Positions 1 through 7,406 of a DNA stretch of 32,680 nt are shown here, one piece after another. The DNA comes from Fontibacillus phaseoli (GTDB lineage Bacteria; Bacillota; Bacilli; Paenibacillales; Paenibacillaceae). Location of the stretch: positions 1-32,680 of the forward strand of contig NZ_QPJW01000022.1 of assembly GCF_003337355.1 (NCBI RefSeq). Direction: 5' to 3'. Numbering within the stretch: the stretch's first letter is position 1; each line of letters opens with the position of its first letter. The notes below the pieces were generated by a model, which had not been told where the DNA came from, did not search any database, and saw only the letters and a list, made by a program, of their open reading frames with translations. The translations under genes and the position numbers were made by a program.

Positions 1-98
1 TGGAACGCAACATGCAGACACCATCCCGTTCTATAAATAGCTACCTATATTATACAACATTAACGCGGTGTCGTCTTAAATAAATATAACATAAAGAA

Positions 99-142
99 GG
101 CTGTCGAGACTTTCTCGACAGCCTGAGCGCCCTATTGGGCGC
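99..142 (-). terminator. Double hairpin terminator after the SRPBCC gene
   Basis: Two perfect inverted repeats follow the SRPBCC stop on the minus strand. The first has a 6-bp stem (127-132 with 137-142, loop TATT). The second has an 11-bp stem (99-109 with 113-123, 3-nt loop). Continuing on the minus strand the sequence turns T-rich (below position 98), as in an intrinsic terminator, although the T tract is interrupted. Confidence 0.65.
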
Positions 143-154
143 CAGGGGTCATTC

Positions 155-580
155 TTAGGATTCTTCTGCGTACTTTTTGAAATTATCAATAATCGCTTGC
201 CAGCCCGCTTGCTGGAATTCAACCGGATGTGTGCTTTCCGCGTCAAAAGTTTCAACGACCTTCGTTTCGTTGCCTTGGTTCACGAAGGTGATCTCGACTT
301 TTCTCCCGTCCCCTAAGGTGTATGCAATCACCTCATGTAGTTTTACTTCATCGTAGACTCCACCAAAGTCAAACCCCATGCTGCCATCCTTCGCCTCCAT
401 TCTGGTCAGAAACTTGCCGCCGGCCCGCAAATCATTTTCCGCCTTCGGCGCATGCCAATCCTCTGAAGCTTGATTCCACTTCGTAATGTGCTCCGGCTCC
501 GTCCAATAACTCCATACTTTTTCGATGGGGGCTTGAATGACTGCCTGAACGGTTACTTTCGTCGGATGATTTGTTCCCAT
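155..580 (-). CDS. SRPBCC / AHSA1 (START-like) domain protein
   Basis: A 141-residue protein of the SRPBCC superfamily, small single-domain helix-grip proteins with a hydrophobic ligand cavity. The family signature is visible: an N-terminal I-x-A-P-I-E-K-V-W-x-Y-W-T stretch, then an HITKWNQAS segment, a GGKF turn, and a C-terminal helix ending QAIIDNFKKY. The reading frame stays open upstream to 748, but the ATG at 580 is chosen because GAGGTG sits 8 nt before it and the conserved domain begins there; the extension would run into the sigma-factor gene. It lies 73 nt downstream of that gene on the same strand and is probably co-transcribed. Pairing of SRPBCC proteins with SnoaL-tailed ECF sigma genes is common, but no ligand can be named. 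Confidence 0.85.
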   Translation of the reverse strand: MGTNHPTKVTVQAVIQAPIEKVWSYWTEPEHITKWNQASEDWHAPKAENDLRAGGKFLTRMEAKDGSMGFDFGGVYDEVKLHEVIAYTLGDGRKVEITFVNQGNETKVVETFDAESTHPVEFQQAGWQAIIDNFKKYAEES

Positions 581-653
581 TTTGAAAGACACCTCACTCA
601 ATTTCGTCGTATTTTTGTTTCTCAATGATATAGACGTCATTCGAATTCGAAAT

Positions 654-1613
654 TCATCGGTGGATTTGATCCGGCAGCCCAAATCGTGAAAATAATTTTG
701 CGTTAATGAAATTTTGGGCGTGGCGGATTTTCTTGTCTCTGATTTCAATGACGTGAATCCCCCAAGGAATCAGGACCGATGCTTCTTCAGGACTCGGCAC
801 ATACTGCGCATAAGCAGGATAGCCTCCGTTCACCGTTACCGGCAAAAAGCGAGATCCCTCGCAATGCCACCGAGTCAGCGAGAAAAACTTGAACAAATCG
901 TCCTTGCCTTGCACCCACATGGCAAAAGGCGGCATGGACAAGCAGCCTTCTTCATGAAATAACGCGACCAGAGCATCGATATCAAATTGCTCAAAGGCCT
1001 CCACATACCGCGACAGCAGCTCACGATCAGGTTCATCATCCATCCTGCTAAGCTCGTCGGAACGGAGCTTGGTTCGGTTCATCGTCTCCCTGGCTCTTTG
1101 CAAGGCACTGTTAACGGCTGCCGGCGACATACCTAAAGCTTCTGCGATCTGTTTGGAGGACCAATCGAAAACATCCTTCAAAATCAGAACGGCACGTTGG
1201 CGAGGAGGTAAGGTTTGTAAGAGCGCGATGAAGCAGAGTTGCAGGGTATCTTTGCGAATGAGAACATCTTCGGGATTCTCCCCAAAGTCAGGAGCTATCC
1301 AAATCCATGAGGAGTCGGGCAAAGTTTCACGGGGTTCGACGATGGAAACGGCGGGATCGGACAGGTCAACGGGAAGAGTACGGCGTTCGGCTTGTCTCAG
1401 CTTGTCCAGACATAAATTTGAGGCGATACGATAAATCCACGTTTTGTGCGACGATTCCTGCCTGAATGAGTTCCAGTTTTGCCAAACGCGGATATAAGTT
1501 TCCTGAACAGCATCGTCTGCGTCATCGATAGATCCCAACATTCTGTAGCAGAACGATGTTAACTCCGGCTTTAATTTCTCCAATAACTGCAGATCCAATG
1601 CCGTTTCGTTCAT
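654..1613 (-). CDS. ECF RNA polymerase sigma factor with C-terminal SnoaL-like domain
   Basis: A 319-residue extracytoplasmic-function sigma factor. Region 2 spans about residues 10-85 (the DDADDAVQETYIRVWQ core that binds polymerase and the -10 element). Region 4 spans about 120-180 (TLPPRQRAVLILKDVFDWSSK and an HTH for the -35 element). Residues about 195-315 form a SnoaL/NTF2-like tail (SRYVEAFEQFDIDALVALFHE, then a W-x-HVIEIRDKKI strand). This matches the long ECF type that carries its own regulatory tail instead of a separate anti-sigma factor. No anti-sigma gene is adjacent, which fits. The ATG start is preceded by AAGGAGG at good spacing. Downstream is an SRPBCC protein, a plausible co-transcribed target. 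The 242 bp upstream hold no gene; its promoter should be there, but I see no clear one. Confidence 0.88.
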   Translation of the reverse strand: MNETALDLQLLEKLKPELTSFCYRMLGSIDDADDAVQETYIRVWQNWNSFRQESSHKTWIYRIASNLCLDKLRQAERRTLPVDLSDPAVSIVEPRETLPDSSWIWIAPDFGENPEDVLIRKDTLQLCFIALLQTLPPRQRAVLILKDVFDWSSKQIAEALGMSPAAVNSALQRARETMNRTKLRSDELSRMDDEPDRELLSRYVEAFEQFDIDALVALFHEEGCLSMPPFAMWVQGKDDLFKFFSLTRWHCEGSRFLPVTVNGGYPAYAQYVPSPEEASVLIPWGIHVIEIRDKKIRHAQNFINAKLFSRFGLPDQIHR

Positions 1614-1855
1614 ATTAGCCTCCTTATTACGAATGAAATAGGTAAGACTTCGCCACAGGGTGATTCTAATTAAGGGCTGCCCAGTACACTGGATTTACAG
1701 ATAATCTTGATAACTTCCACGGTTTACGTGTTTAGATTAAACAAAGGCTCAATAAACTGCAAGCAAAAGCTCTTATACAGCTGGGACAACGAATAGCCCT
1801 AATCCGCTTGAAGAATAAGTAACAAATTCGTTTACCTGAATTTTGGTAGGGGATA

Positions 1856-2431
1856 TTAGTAATCCAGCAGACGGCCATTATCGTTCCATTGACCGTACAT
1901 TTTGTTTTCTCTCGTGTTAGTAATGAATTTGTCTAATCTGCTCTTAAATAATTCTGGCTGATTCTTATTGCTTTGTATCGTGTCAATCCGAACTCTTTTA
2001 TAAAGATCCGGAAATGCCATGAAATTCTCGTATACTTGCTTTTCTTCTTTTAGCCTCTGCTCAATAACTCCATCTATTCTGAAAGAATCATGATCCATAT
2101 CGGGAAGAACCATTCTGCCTTCGTCCCTCATGAACCCCAACTTTTCGAGGCGGCGGACACGTTCTTTATTTAATTCAGTCCATGAACTTTTTTTACTTCT
2201 AGGAGATAGTCTCTGGGCCAGCTCCGTTTCAGAAATTTTCTTTTTGACTCCGTCAATCCATCCAAAGCACAAAGCTTCCTCAACCGCGTCCAAATATAAC
2301 AACATATCAGGGGTAGGCGCCATACTAACCACGACCCAGCCGGACTTTTCACTCTTAGAATTGTTCTGTAGCCAAATCCTTAAACCTTCTCTCGATTTTA
2401 CGGGAATTAAATTTTCAATTTCCATAGACAA
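1856..2431 (-). CDS. YdeI / OmpD-associated family protein
   Basis: A 191-residue protein of the YdeI/OmpD-associated family. The diagnostic central block is present: ALCFGWIDGVKKK, then QRLSPRSKKSSWTELNKERV, followed by a helix-rich C-terminus (LYKRVRIDTIQSNKN). Family members have been linked to resistance to cationic antimicrobial peptides or bacteriocins in some bacteria, but the biochemical activity is unknown, so function is left open. Two starts are possible: TTG at 2431 lies about 9 nt after an AAAGGA ribosome binding site, while the ATG two codons later (2425) is about 15 nt away. Spacing favours TTG. It sits downstream of a strong bidirectional terminator, so it is probably expressed on its own. 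Confidence 0.8.
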   Translation of the reverse strand: MSMEIENLIPVKSREGLRIWLQNNSKSEKSGWVVVSMAPTPDMLLYLDAVEEALCFGWIDGVKKKISETELAQRLSPRSKKSSWTELNKERVRRLEKLGFMRDEGRMVLPDMDHDSFRIDGVIEQRLKEEKQVYENFMAFPDLYKRVRIDTIQSNKNQPELFKSRLDKFITNTRENKMYGQWNDNGRLLDY

Positions 2432-2459
2432 ACTATATTATCCTTTCTTAAAGGAATAT

Positions 2460-2494
2460 AAAAAAATGGTCTCTAATTGCTAGACCATTTTTTT
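2460..2494. terminator. Bidirectional intrinsic terminator
   Basis: A-rich run 2460-2466, stem TGGTCT (2467-2472) pairing with AGACCA (2482-2487), 9-nt loop, then seven T residues (2488-2494). The A run pairs with the T run, so it reads as a terminator on both strands. It ends the VOC gene on the minus strand and insulates the YdeI-family gene. Confidence 0.85.
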
Positions 2495-2501
2495 GAATGA
2501 G

Positions 2502-2966
2502 TTACTGTCGGTTGGAAATGACTCTATCAAGAAACTTATCTGCGTCACTATTAAACTTCCAGGAAACCCCGAACTTATCAACCAGCATTCCAAAACACGA
2601 TGACCAAGGCGTATTTGATAATGGCATTATAACATTGCCGTCAACGGACAAATTATTAAAGTATTTTTCCAAGGCTTGTTTATCATCAATGACTAGACTA
2701 ATAAGTACATGATTTCCTTTCACCAACTCACCGGTTACCGCCTTCATGGAAGGCAAAATATCCGACATCATGATTTTCCCGCCTGCAAATTCTACGGAAG
2801 ACTCCATGATCATATTTAATTCATTTTCCGGCAAGGGATAGTTTGGATCCTGTGGAAAATCCCTGAATTTCACTTTTTTTACCTCGTTTGCATTCAGAGC
2901 CTCCGAATAAAATTCAATCGCTTTTTCTGCGTTTCCATCAAAGTTTAAATATGCAATAGCTGACAT
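2502..2966 (-). CDS. VOC family (PhnB-type glyoxalase-like) protein
   Basis: A 154-residue protein of the vicinal-oxygen-chelate superfamily, PhnB / 3-demethylubiquinone-methyltransferase-like branch. The start AYLNFDGNAEKAIEFYSEAL is the typical beta-alpha repeat of this branch. The middle contains FAGGKIMMSD and the end contains PWSSCFGMLVDKFGVSWKFN, matching the family's W-x-x-x-FG-x-L-x-D-x-F-G-x-x-W. Metal-ligand positions of true glyoxalases are not obvious, and many PhnB-like members have no known substrate. The ATG follows GGAGGT at good spacing. It is divergent from the WYL regulator, with about 97 bp between the two starts carrying a palindrome, so it is probably controlled by that regulator. 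Confidence 0.83.
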   Translation of the reverse strand: MSAIAYLNFDGNAEKAIEFYSEALNANEVKKVKFRDFPQDPNYPLPENELNMIMESSVEFAGGKIMMSDILPSMKAVTGELVKGNHVLISLVIDDKQALEKYFNNLSVDGNVIMPLSNTPWSSCFGMLVDKFGVSWKFNSDADKFLDRVISNRQ

Positions 2967-2998
2967 AAAGTTATACCTCCTTCTTTAGATAAATAAAG

Positions 2999-3032
2999 TA
3001 TAATTTATAAGTGGTGACAGCTGTATGTCACC
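2999..3032 (+). promoter_or_regulatory. Candidate promoter and operator between VOC gene and WYL regulator
   Basis: A perfect -10 hexamer TATAAT (2999-3004, plus strand) lies just upstream of a palindrome with 7-bp arms, GGTGACA (3013-3019) and TGTCACC (3026-3032), separated by 6 nt. No good -35 is visible at 17 bp. The palindrome lies where a repressor would block transcription in both directions. Assignment to the WYL regulator is inferred from position. Confidence 0.5.
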
Positions 3033-3063
3033 TTTTAAAAAAAGTACAAAAAGAGGGGCAACT

Positions 3064-3972
3064 ATGGAGAAGGTTGAGAGATTAATATCTATAGTCATGA
3101 TATTGCTGAAAAAAGACGTCGTTTCAACAAAAGAATTTGCCCAATTATTTGGCGTTTCCAAAAGAACGATTCTTCGCGATATGGAAACATTGAGCTTATC
3201 CAACATTCCCATCTATTCCGTTCATGGAATTAACGGCGGATACGGTATTATGAATGAATACAAGGTTGATAAACATCTTTTAAGTAGCTCCGACTTAGAA
3301 AATATTTTGACCGCGCTCGGCGGATTGGAACAAATTCTAATTAGCGAAGAAGTTGAAATCACGATTAAAAAAATGGAGGCAATGGTTAGCCCATTGTCTA
3401 TGAAAGGTTCAATCCACCTGTCATTTTATGATTGGGAGGGTCGGTCCGAGATTCTTCAAACCTTGAAGACATGCCAAGAATCAATCCTAAAGAGAAGGTT
3501 AGTTTCGTTTGATTATATTGATAAAGATGGCACCACGACTAATAGAATTGTGGAGCCCTATCAGCTTCATTTTAGCGAAACCAGTTGGTATTTGAAGGGA
3601 TTCTGTTTGCATCGTCAGGGATATAGAACATTTAAATTATCCAGGATCGATAATCTCAATATGGATGAAAAAACATTTCATCCTAGAGATTATGTATTAG
3701 AACAAGCTGAAGCTAATTATCAACCGCAACTAGTCGCAATTAAGGCGTTGATTTCGCCTAGCATTAAAGATCAATTCATTGAAAGATACGGTCGTAAGAG
3801 TATTGAAAACTATAGTTCCGAATATTTCTTAGCAACCATTTATATTCCTCAAAACAGTTTTGGATTTCAATTTTTAGCAAGTTTCGGTACAAATCTAGAA
3901 ATCATAGAGCCCAAATCCTACGTTGAAGAATTTCGAAATTATTTAAAAAAAATGGTGGATAAATATTGCTAA
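3064..3972 (+). CDS. WYL-domain transcriptional regulator (YafY/DeoR-like)
   Basis: A 302-residue regulator. Residues about 1-60 form a winged HTH (MEKVERLISIVMILLKKDVVS, then AQLFGVSKRTILRDMETL, where the recognition helix sits). Residues about 140-225 form a WYL domain with the literal SWYLKGFC motif followed by YRTFKLSRI, and the C-terminus is the WCX-type extension. WYL domains are ligand-sensing regulators in many bacteria. The frame is open from 3025, but the ATG at 3064 has GAGGGG about 6 nt upstream and begins the HTH. It is divergent from the VOC gene; such pairs are common and suggest the regulator controls its neighbour. AT content is higher than in the sugar clusters downstream. 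Confidence 0.85.
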   Translation: MEKVERLISIVMILLKKDVVSTKEFAQLFGVSKRTILRDMETLSLSNIPIYSVHGINGGYGIMNEYKVDKHLLSSSDLENILTALGGLEQILISEEVEITIKKMEAMVSPLSMKGSIHLSFYDWEGRSEILQTLKTCQESILKRRLVSFDYIDKDGTTTNRIVEPYQLHFSETSWYLKGFCLHRQGYRTFKLSRIDNLNMDEKTFHPRDYVLEQAEANYQPQLVAIKALISPSIKDQFIERYGRKSIENYSSEYFLATIYIPQNSFGFQFLASFGTNLEIIEPKSYVEEFRNYLKKMVDKYC

Positions 3973-3988
3973 AGGTGTCTACTCCTGT

Positions 3989-4062
3989 TTACCATCACTT
4001 ATGGTAAGGTTCCCCGCGCTGTCTGTAACAGCAAGTTTTTAGAGGCACTCCATCGGAGTGCC
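3989..4062. other. Intergenic hairpins between the WYL regulator and the M24 gene
   Basis: The 182-bp gap between convergent genes contains two perfect hairpins: a 7-bp stem TTACCAT/ATGGTAA (3989-3995 with 4001-4007) and an 8-bp stem GGCACTCC/GGAGTGCC (4044-4051 with 4055-4062, loop ATC). Neither is followed by a proper T tract on either strand, so calling them terminators is uncertain. Between them lies the 31-bp repeat at 4006-4036. Confidence 0.45.
4006..4036 (+). repeat. 31-bp intergenic repeat, copy 1
   Basis: This segment matches 31735-31765 at 28 of 31 positions with no gaps and in the same orientation; the shared 12-nt core is GCTGTCTGTAAC. Both copies lie in intergenic DNA. Nothing in either flank shows a transposase, so I call it only a dispersed repeat. 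Confidence 0.6.
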
Positions 4063-4154
4063 CCTAAGTTACTACTTCATGCTCAACTGAATTACCTCTC
4101 TCTTCATCAGGTAAACCGACAATTAGCTACACAAAAACTATAAAGAACATGCTA

Positions 4155-5507
4155 TTAGAACGCTTCGCCGACAAGATGCTGAAGATTGACCGGAAGATCA
4201 TTCAAAATGCGAACTTCTCTGCCGTATTTGCCTAACGTTTTCTCGATGACAAGATAGTCAATGTCCTTGATTACGCTATCGCTCCAATTTTCTCCATATC
4301 CTTTGATTCCTGCGTCCATCATCATGACCATCCGGTTAGCCAAAGGCTTATTGAAGTCAAGTGAGAGTGCGCCATAGAATTCCTGACATTCGGTGTATCC
4401 GGAGTTATGTGTTGTTACATAACCTTTAAGCTCAGCAAAATCCTTGAATACTATGCCTGTTTTTCGGCTCATCTCCTCCGCTTTACTCTTGTAATAGTCA
4501 ATCATGGCCTGTTCATGAGTATTCCCCGGAAGGTTTTGTTCGGCGATTTTACGGAACTGCGTTACTCCTTCGTGGAACGCGCCCTCCAGAAAATCAAACC
4601 ACACCTTGTAATTAGGAGGAACTAGCGATGGGTCCTTCACGCAGACGACCGATGCTCTCTCGGCCGCACACAGACCATCTCGTTTAGGAGAAACGCCGAT
4701 ATGAACGATATCTCCCTCCTTAATGACATTGTTGGACGCACGACCCACCATCGTTTTGTTGGAATCTCCCGCGGTTACCATCACCTTGAATCCCATCTCT
4801 TCGACGCCGAGTTCATGAGCAATCGCGTATCCCCATTGTGCTACCTGGGTTTCATACATCCCCGGTCGAAGAATTCTAAGCATGCCCTCCATCATAGCAT
4901 CACAAATTTTACTACCTTCTTCGATCAGACGCATCTCCAGATCTGACTTCTCATATTTGATTTCGTAATACTTTTCTGAGATATCTTCAATATTCTCTTC
5001 ACCCACATAGTTTCGTAATATGTTGTACAAACTGACGGGAAACACGTACCGGGTCGTAAGCAACCCGATCTTCTTTGGTTTCCTGCCGCATGCCGCTTCT
5101 ATAATCTGCTCAGGCCGGACCAATTTCGCAGGATAGTTAGGTTCGTCGATCTTCAATATATCGACTCGATTCATTTTTGCTCCTGAACGGCGATACATCT
5201 GCTCCGCCACAATTCCGCTCTCGAGACCAGCGATAAAATGGAACCCGCTCTCCGTAATGACGCCCGCGATCGGCTCCACGATAATATTGTTATCCCCCCC
5301 AAGGTATGGGACGTCTCCGCAGTAATGCTCATCCGAGTATACGATGCCGCAGTCGAAGCCAGCCGCCTTCACAGCTTCCCATACTTTTTGTTGCCGGTCA
5401 GCGAATTCCTCGGAGGGAAGCCGGTATTCTTTATCGAATTTCGGCGCTTTCTCAAGCACCTTAGCAATAATATCAGCCTGTTTTTTCCATAGCGCGCTAT
5501 TAAACAT
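4155..5507 (-). CDS. M24-family (creatinase/aminopeptidase P fold) protein lacking the usual metal aspartates
   Basis: A 450-residue protein with the two-domain layout of aminopeptidase P/creatinase: an N-terminal creatinase-like domain (about 35-185) and a C-terminal pita-bread domain (about 195-440). In peptidases the core reads GD-x-v-x-x-D-x-G-x-x-x-x-GY-x-x-D-x-x-R; here residues 265-285 read GDIVHIGVSPKRDGLCAAERA, so both metal aspartates appear replaced, while HNSGY (367-371) and a late glutamate in YLVIEK remain. True creatinase is also a metal-free member with a Leu-Glu-Arg at the same place. The protein therefore may hydrolyse a C-N bond without metal rather than act as a Xaa-Pro peptidase. 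The ATG at 5507 has GGGAGG 6-9 nt upstream. It is last in the sugar ABC operon, 46 nt after the isomerase gene. Confidence 0.8.
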   Translation of the reverse strand: MFNSALWKKQADIIAKVLEKAPKFDKEYRLPSEEFADRQQKVWEAVKAAGFDCGIVYSDEHYCGDVPYLGGDNNIIVEPIAGVITESGFHFIAGLESGIVAEQMYRRSGAKMNRVDILKIDEPNYPAKLVRPEQIIEAACGRKPKKIGLLTTRYVFPVSLYNILRNYVGEENIEDISEKYYEIKYEKSDLEMRLIEEGSKICDAMMEGMLRILRPGMYETQVAQWGYAIAHELGVEEMGFKVMVTAGDSNKTMVGRASNNVIKEGDIVHIGVSPKRDGLCAAERASVVCVKDPSLVPPNYKVWFDFLEGAFHEGVTQFRKIAEQNLPGNTHEQAMIDYYKSKAEEMSRKTGIVFKDFAELKGYVTTHNSGYTECQEFYGALSLDFNKPLANRMVMMMDAGIKGYGENWSDSVIKDIDYLVIEKTLGKYGREVRILNDLPVNLQHLVGEAF

Positions 5508-5553
5508 AGATAGTCCTCCCATAAATCGAGCTGTATTTTGCAAAAAGTGAGTG

Positions 5554-6096
5554 TTACTCCACAACAGGGATTCTCTTTATTTCAGGGTTCGTAAAAATAT
5601 CGTAATCGTCGTAACTTGTGGTACTGAACTCCGTAATGACCGCTCCGTTTTCCCCGGCCTTAAACCAATGAAGAGTGTCAACAGGTATGGTGTATTGATC
5701 TCCCGGATGCAAAATAATTTCATGTTGAACGGTGAAATATTTTTTTCCCTTTTCGGGTGGTTGTGCCTGTGGATGAGTTGTGGCCTCGCCCTCCACAAAC
5801 AGATGAACCTTGCCGTATCTGCACCTGAATGTTTCCTCTTTGCCCCTATAATCGCCGAAAGGGGGATGGCGATGTTCCGGACAAGTTTGGCCGGGCAGCA
5901 TCACGAGCTCTTTCGCGCATACTCTGCTTGTATTGACATACTCCAATAGCTGCAAACCATTATTATAAATATCGTTAAGTCCAAAATCGGCCACTTCAAT
6001 CAGATCTATTTCTTCCTTGGTAACGGCGATATTTGCCTGTGCTAAGTACCCCAGCACTTTTTCTTTGATTTCTTCAAACTGCTTTTTACTGATCAA
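5554..6096 (-). CDS. D-lyxose/D-mannose isomerase-type cupin
   Basis: A 180-residue single-domain cupin resembling bacterial D-lyxose ketol-isomerases (the YdaE type), which interconvert D-lyxose with D-xylulose and D-mannose with D-fructose. The metal site is visible: CPEHRHPP (His75, His77), GKEETFRCRYG (Glu88) and TLHWF (His143). The start is decided by the ribosome binding site: AGGAGG lies inside the most upstream open frame (TTG at 6114), so the TTG at 6096, 8 nt after it, is preferred, giving MISKKQFEEIKEKVL. It overlaps the end of the M20 gene by 11 nt, so translation is probably coupled. The natural substrate is unknown; the context suggests an aldose released from an imported compound. 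Confidence 0.82.
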   Translation of the reverse strand: MISKKQFEEIKEKVLGYLAQANIAVTKEEIDLIEVADFGLNDIYNNGLQLLEYVNTSRVCAKELVMLPGQTCPEHRHPPFGDYRGKEETFRCRYGKVHLFVEGEATTHPQAQPPEKGKKYFTVQHEIILHPGDQYTIPVDTLHWFKAGENGAVITEFSTTSYDDYDIFTNPEIKRIPVVE

Positions 6097-7405
6097 TTTC
6101 AACGCCTCCTGCAATTCCTACCCAATCGATAATAAAGTTTGCCGTAGCCTTGATATGGTCGATATATTGCTTAACTTCGAGATATTCGTTGACCGTGTGT
6201 GCTTGATGAATGCGGCCCGGACCGAAAATAATGACGGGCATTCGGCCTATATTGGCCAGGTAGACCCCATCGCATCCTGCCGGAAATCCGGACAATGTCA
6301 CTTTGCCAAGCGAACGTTTGATCGAGTCCAACGCAGTGGTCACCAAAGGGTGGTCCAAGTCGGTCTGGAATGCCGAAGTATCCTGATACCAATGGATTTG
6401 TACCGGATGCTCACAAAGCCATTCGTCACCCTCGCATGATCTTGTCAGCCAATCCTGCACCTCTTGTTTTACTTGATTCTTATCAACAACAAACTCTTGC
6501 CCGTCGACATCATATTCACGCGGGAAAAACTCGACATCAAACCGTACGGTGCACTCGCCCGCTACAATCGACGCGCCATCTCCGCCAGAAATCTGGCCCA
6601 CGTTGATAGTGGGATTCGACAGCAGCGGATGTCTCTTGGTGAGTAGCCAGGATTTCTCAAGTTCATACAAAGCGTTGATCAGTTTGAACGCCTTGTCGAT
6701 CGCATTGACACCGAACCCTTTCAGACTGGCGTGAACCGGTCTTCCGACTACCTTGAATTCCGCCAGGAATGCGCCTCTGTTCGCTGCATGAACTTCCAGA
6801 CCGGTAGGCTCCATAATCATAGCCCCGTCTGCGCGATAGCCCCTTTCCACACATGCCAACGTGCCGTTTCCACCAGCCTCTTCGTCGACGACGGAGGTGA
6901 AGATGACATCTCCCGCCAGCTTTATTCCCACTTTTTGAATCGCCTCGAGCGCCAAGATGGCCGCCCCCAGTCCGCCTTTCATATCGGCCGTGCCTCTTCC
7001 GAACAAATACCCTTCCCTCTCCTCGCAGGAGAACGGTCCGCTTGTCCAAAGGCTCTCATTGCCCGTATCTACCACGTCGCAATGACCGTTAATCAAGAGA
7101 GACCTTCCGCCTCCACTCCCTCTAAAAACAGCAACAACATTGGGTCTATCCGTATAATCGTGGTTCGGGTTGAACCCGGGTAAATCCTTAATTCTATCGT
7201 TCTCAGGTTCGAAAATATCGAGCTCATCGGCGCCCATTTCGGATAGCTTATTCGCGATGAACTTTTGAATTTCCCCTTCCTTGCCTGTCGCTCCGTCGTT
7301 AATGATCCGGCTGTCAAATCCGACTAATTGCTTTAAAAAATCCACATGGTCATCTTTTTTGTCCGTCAGATATTGGTCCATTTGTTGTCTGATACTTCCG
7401 CCCAT
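6086..7405 (-). CDS. M20-family metallohydrolase (ArgE/DapE-type deacylase)
   Basis: A 439-residue cytosolic zinc hydrolase of the ArgE/DapE/aminoacylase group, which cleaves amide bonds of N-acylated amino acids and related compounds. Key residues are visible: INGHCDVVD (His108, Asp110), GRGTADMKGG (bridging Asp141), VDEEAGG (Glu175 general base, Glu176), MEPTGL, and the C-terminal ligand His in the RIHQAHTVNEYL segment. The dimerisation lid follows AEFKVVGRPVHAS. The frame is open to 7450, but the ATG at 7405 has AGAGGAAG at good spacing and begins one base after the permease stop, implying tight coupling. Its place inside a sugar ABC operon is unusual and suggests the imported substrate carries an amide-linked group. 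Confidence 0.87.
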   Translation of the reverse strand: MGGSIRQQMDQYLTDKKDDHVDFLKQLVGFDSRIINDGATGKEGEIQKFIANKLSEMGADELDIFEPENDRIKDLPGFNPNHDYTDRPNVVAVFRGSGGGRSLLINGHCDVVDTGNESLWTSGPFSCEEREGYLFGRGTADMKGGLGAAILALEAIQKVGIKLAGDVIFTSVVDEEAGGNGTLACVERGYRADGAMIMEPTGLEVHAANRGAFLAEFKVVGRPVHASLKGFGVNAIDKAFKLINALYELEKSWLLTKRHPLLSNPTINVGQISGGDGASIVAGECTVRFDVEFFPREYDVDGQEFVVDKNQVKQEVQDWLTRSCEGDEWLCEHPVQIHWYQDTSAFQTDLDHPLVTTALDSIKRSLGKVTLSGFPAGCDGVYLANIGRMPVIIFGPGRIHQAHTVNEYLEVKQYIDHIKATANFIIDWVGIAGGVEIDQ

Positions 7406-7406
7406 C

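Noticed and set aside
581..748. N-terminal extension of the SRPBCC gene into the sigma-factor gene
   Set aside because: The extra residues are not family-like, overlap the sigma gene, and a good ribosome binding site precedes the ATG at 580.
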